Shown here one piece after another: positions 6,732 to 8,391 of a stretch of DNA of 8,391 bases. The notes beneath the pieces were generated by a model. It saw nothing but the letters and a program-made list of their open reading frames with translations. It had not been told where the DNA came from and made no database searches. Each line of letters begins with the position of its first letter. Position 1 is the stretch's first letter. The DNA is from an uncultured Treponema sp. (GTDB lineage Bacteria > Spirochaetota > Spirochaetia > Treponematales > Treponemataceae), in the NCBI GenBank assembly GCA_937900125.1, contig CALCEK010000062.1, forward strand, positions 1 to 8,391, read 5' to 3'. The position numbers and the translations under genes were made by a program.

Positions 6732-7865
6732 TTAGAAACGCCACTGAAATTCAAGTTGAACTTCGTTGCCTGTATTTGTTACGCTTGTTAGATAGTATCC
6801 ACCGCTACCAGAGGCATAAGCATAATGCAAGCCGATGTCCGCATTTTTATTGATGTGGTAAGAAACACCAGGACGAATCCACCAAGAGTTTTCGTTGATT
6901 CCTCCATCAACACCAGCTTCTCCTGCGTCATTTCCAAATGTATAGCCTCCGCCAATATCACAAGTAAAATTATCGTTAATATCGTAAGAAACAAAACCTT
7001 CAATCCATACGCTATAAGCAATATCTGTAGCAAACTGAATGTCGGCAGTTCCACCTAAGTCAATGGTGAGTGGGTCAATAGGAGCAATATCTACAACGAG
7101 ATTTGAAAGCAATTCTTGTGTTTTTCCCTCAAATCCGAACAAATGAAATACATCGTTTTCCCAAAGAATACTCAATTGGTCAATTGGAGAAACTGTAATT
7201 CCAGAAATTAAAGAATCCCCAGTTCCACTGGATGCTTCGCGACCATATCCAACTGCTACGCTAAACAAATCTTGTTCATAAGCTACACCATAAAGTGCAT
7301 TTGTATAAAAGAATGTTTCTGGGCTGATTGTGTCTTCTCCAGAATTGCTTACATAAACTTTTGCACCTACACTAAGTCCATTTATCGGTTTTACAACGGC
7401 AGAAACACCATCGCCGTACATACCATATCCAAGATTGTTTGCTCCAAAGTCATTTGTAAAAAGGCGACCTGCTTGAATTTCTAATTTGTCATCAAAGAGA
7501 TTTGCATAACCAAAAGCGTAAATTAATTTTGGATCAATAAAACCATTTGTGGATTTTGTTGTGGCATTAGTGCCGTCTACTTTGGTGGTAAATGTTGTGT
7601 TGTAAGATGAACCACTAAACTGAACGCGACTTCTTACACCGATATTTCCATAAGACCAGTTTAAATTTAATCTAAGACGATTTCCATAATCGGGACCTGC
7701 CCATTTTAAATAAGGGGTATCAAAATTTGCAACTAAACCAGTTCCTAAATGACCACTTACTTTCCATTCGGGCTTAACTTCGTCAGCATCCTGCGCAAGT
7801 AATACCCCCCCCCCTACTAAAAGGGCGGTGCTTAACGCTACCAATAACTTTGTTGATTTCTTCAT
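6732..7865 (-). CDS. Outer membrane beta-barrel protein (porin-like) with a G10 tract in its signal peptide
   Basis: This 377-residue protein is predicted to be exported and inserted in the outer membrane. A classical signal peptide (Lys2, Lys3, hydrophobic core about residues 7-23) precedes a likely cleavage after Ala24. The mature part is rich in Gly, Asn, Tyr and Trp, with alternating-hydrophobicity strands. It ends in QLEFQWRF, the aromatic C terminus typical of barrels handled by the BAM machinery. No Cys lipobox is present. I do not recognise a named family; it resembles treponemal porin-like proteins in style. Codons 18-20 (GGG GGG GGG) and the first base of codon 21 form a run of ten G. 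With ten G the frame is open; one more or one fewer leads to early stops, so expression is probably phase variable. The ATG at 7865 has AGGAG six bases upstream. Confidence 0.82.
   Translation of the reverse strand: MKKSTKLLVALSTALLVGGGVLLAQDADEVKPEWKVSGHLGTGLVANFDTPYLKWAGPDYGNRLRLNLNWSYGNIGVRSRVQFSGSSYNTTFTTKVDGTNATTKSTNGFIDPKLIYAFGYANLFDDKLEIQAGRLFTNDFGANNLGYGMYGDGVSAVVKPINGLSVGAKVYVSNSGEDTISPETFFYTNALYGVAYEQDLFSVAVGYGREASSGTGDSLISGITVSPIDQLSILWENDVFHLFGFEGKTQELLSNLVVDIAPIDPLTIDLGGTADIQFATDIAYSVWIEGFVSYDINDNFTCDIGGGYTFGNDAGEAGVDGGINENSWWIRPGVSYHINKNADIGLHYAYASGSGGYYLTSVTNTGNEVQLEFQWRF
7805..7814 (-). repeat. G10 homopolymer in the outer membrane protein coding sequence (C10 on the plus strand)
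   Basis: Ten consecutive G on the sense strand lie in the signal-peptide hydrophobic core. Eleven G would give a TGA eight codons after the tract. Nine G would give a TAA about 16 codons after it. As present, the gene is in frame (ON). Such tracts are classic slipped-strand phase-variation sites. Confidence 0.95.
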
Positions 7866-7871
7866 ATTTTT

Positions 7872-7876
7872 CTCCT
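7872..7876 (-). promoter_or_regulatory. Ribosome binding site of the outer membrane protein gene
   Basis: AGGAG on the minus strand is separated by six bases from the ATG at 7863-7865. It supports this start. Confidence 0.85.
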
Positions 7877-7877
7877 A

Positions 7878-7900
7878 ATAGGATTTGTTAGTATTCCTAT
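7878..7900 (-). promoter_or_regulatory. Leader hairpin just upstream of the ribosome binding site of the outer membrane protein gene
   Basis: In the leader, ATAGGA (7895-7900) can pair with TCCTAT (7878-7883) around an 11-base loop, ending next to the AGGAG. The TCCTA arm is also complementary to the TAGGA that contains the Shine-Dalgarno sequence. The stem is short, so a regulatory role is speculative. Confidence 0.3.
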
Positions 7901-7910
7901 AAGAAATGAC

Positions 7911-7937
7911 TTTATATTTTTTTTCCATCTTTTTCAA
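7911..7937 (-). promoter_or_regulatory. Possible promoter of the outer membrane protein gene
   Basis: On the minus strand, TTGAAA (7932-7937) and TATAAA (7911-7916) are good hexamers, but the spacer is only 15 bp. A start near 7904 would give a leader of about 39 bases holding the hairpin and AGGAG. The spacing makes this uncertain. Confidence 0.4.
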
Positions 7938-7975
7938 TACGTTTTAGGTAAAATTTACAGATTTTTATTTGGGTA

Positions 7976-8128
7976 TTGTGTCGGAGTGCGGATTCTTTTG
8001 CGGATTGTTGGGGGCGGTGTGCTGAGTGCGGGGGCGTGGTTTGTTGGCGTAACAATTGCTTGTTTTGCGAACAGGGGCGCGACATTTGCAAACAAAAGTC
8101 CGTGTTGAAAATATTTAATTTTTGTTAG
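7976..8128 (+). other. Cysteine-rich 50-codon open frame in a G-rich intergenic stretch, doubtful gene
   Basis: The frame opens with TTG at 7976 and ends at TAG 8126-8128. The peptide has nine Cys in 50 residues, including two CxxC pairs (CAEC and CLFC), as in small zinc-binding proteins. Against a gene: there is no ATG, no convincing ribosome binding site and no clear promoter. The Cys and Trp content also follows partly from the strong G bias of the plus strand here (runs of G at 8010-8014, 8030-8034 and 8074-8077). It could instead be a dispersed intergenic repeat or a structured RNA. I do not recognise it. Confidence 0.2.
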
Positions 8129-8136
8129 GAAACTAC

Positions 8137-8167
8137 TTGACAAAAGTAAACGGGGGGGGGGTATAAT
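8137..8167 (+). promoter_or_regulatory. Consensus sigma-70 promoter with a G10 tract in the spacer, probable phase-variable promoter
   Basis: A perfect -35 TTGACA (8137-8142) and a perfect -10 TATAAT (8162-8167) flank a 19-bp spacer whose last ten bases are G. The usual optimum is 17 bp, so loss of one or two G should strengthen the promoter and gain should weaken it. The predicted start near 8174 gives a leader of about 58 bases to the ATG at 8232. Confidence 0.88.
8152..8161 (+). repeat. G10 homopolymer in a promoter spacer
   Basis: Ten G directly abut the -10 box. It has the same length and the same sense-strand orientation relative to its gene as the tract at 7805-7814. Confidence 0.95.
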
Positions 8168-8220
8168 GATTTTGTGAATCGCCTTGAAATAAAAATCGGG
8201 GAGGCACATTAAAGTTTTTT

Positions 8221-8226
8221 GAGAGG
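8221..8226 (+). promoter_or_regulatory. Ribosome binding site of the gene at the right end
   Basis: GAGAGG is separated by five bases from the ATG at 8232 and supports that start. A second purine-rich site (GGGGAGG, 8198-8204) lies upstream with no start codon at a proper distance. Confidence 0.65.
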
Positions 8227-8231
8227 TTCAA

Positions 8232-8391
8232 ATGTTTTTAAAATCAGTTTCCACATTGGCAAAGGAAAATTCTGTAGAGTTGTGCAAAAACGAATTGGTA
8301 ACAGTTTTTTATTCCCGTGGTGGAGCGGAAGTTATTTTTTTCCAAAAAAATATTTTGTTTAAAAAAGATAATTCGTGTTTTAGCATCAGCT
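8232..8391 (+). CDS. Unidentified protein, 5' part only, under a probable phase-variable promoter
   Basis: The frame from ATG 8232 stays open for 53 codons and runs off the window, so only the N terminus is seen. The peptide begins MFLKSVSTLAKENSVELCKN. It has no typical signal peptide (no Lys-Arg start with a long hydrophobic core), then alternates short hydrophobic and charged stretches that suggest beta strands. I do not recognise a family. It is the first gene downstream of the TTGACA-G10-TATAAT promoter and is divergent from the outer membrane protein gene, so a surface-related or host-interaction role is possible. That is inference from context only. Confidence 0.6.
   Translation, partial: MFLKSVSTLAKENSVELCKNELVTVFYSRGGAEVIFFQKNILFKKDNSCFSIS

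Noticed and set aside
8010..8077. G-quadruplex in the G-rich intergenic stretch
   Set aside because: Only three G runs of four or more are present and they are separated by long loops, so the usual four-run pattern is not met.
7955..8209. Minus-strand 84-codon open frame across the intergenic region
   Set aside because: It runs through the divergent promoter and translates the G10 tract as prolines. There is no ribosome site, and the peptide has low-complexity, non-protein character.
8174..8212. Short GTG-started leader peptide of 12 residues (MNRLEIKIGEAH) at the predicted transcript start
   Set aside because: The GTG coincides with the predicted +1 and no ribosome site is possible. A leaderless leader peptide cannot be excluded, but there is no positive evidence.

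Overview
The window looks like chromosomal DNA from a spirochaete, most likely a Treponema (inference, moderate confidence). Base composition is AT-rich and codons are A/T-ending. The gene set (Tex, a stand-alone alarmone synthetase, a LacI-sensor/GGDEF fusion and a beta-barrel outer membrane protein) fits. The two long G tracts resemble the phase-variation tracts known in Treponema pallidum. The identification rests on style and content, not on a database match.

Layout, left to right. Positions 1-56 are a heptanucleotide tandem repeat. Positions 54-218 (minus) hold an unidentified protein-like open frame with no start codon, probably the remnant of a gene end. Next come tex (298-2706, +) with its own promoter and terminator, and a small alarmone synthetase (2873-3577, +). 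Facing these are purC (3638-4480, -), which shares a bidirectional terminator with the synthetase gene, and a 666-residue LacI-sensor/diguanylate cyclase (4609-6609, -). A beta-barrel outer membrane protein follows (6732-7865, -). A 366-base divergent intergenic region holds a G-rich stretch with a Cys-rich open frame and a consensus promoter. An unidentified gene (8232 onward, +) runs off the end of the window.

The most interesting part is the right-hand end. Two divergent genes each carry a run of exactly ten G on their sense strand. One run lies inside the signal-peptide codons of the outer membrane protein, where gain or loss of one G gives an early stop. The other forms part of the spacer between a perfect TTGACA and a perfect TATAAT, stretching it to 19 bp. 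Together they look like a double phase-variation locus, one half switched at translation and the other at transcription. No other G or C run in the window is longer than five.

A second pattern is that three genes (tex, the alarmone synthetase and the diguanylate cyclase) have a -10 box ending only 8-9 bases before the ATG and no Shine-Dalgarno sequence, which predicts leaderless mRNAs. purC and the outer membrane protein gene have ordinary leaders with AGGAG sites. Two of the three predicted leaderless genes make nucleotide second messengers: (p)ppGpp and cyclic di-GMP.
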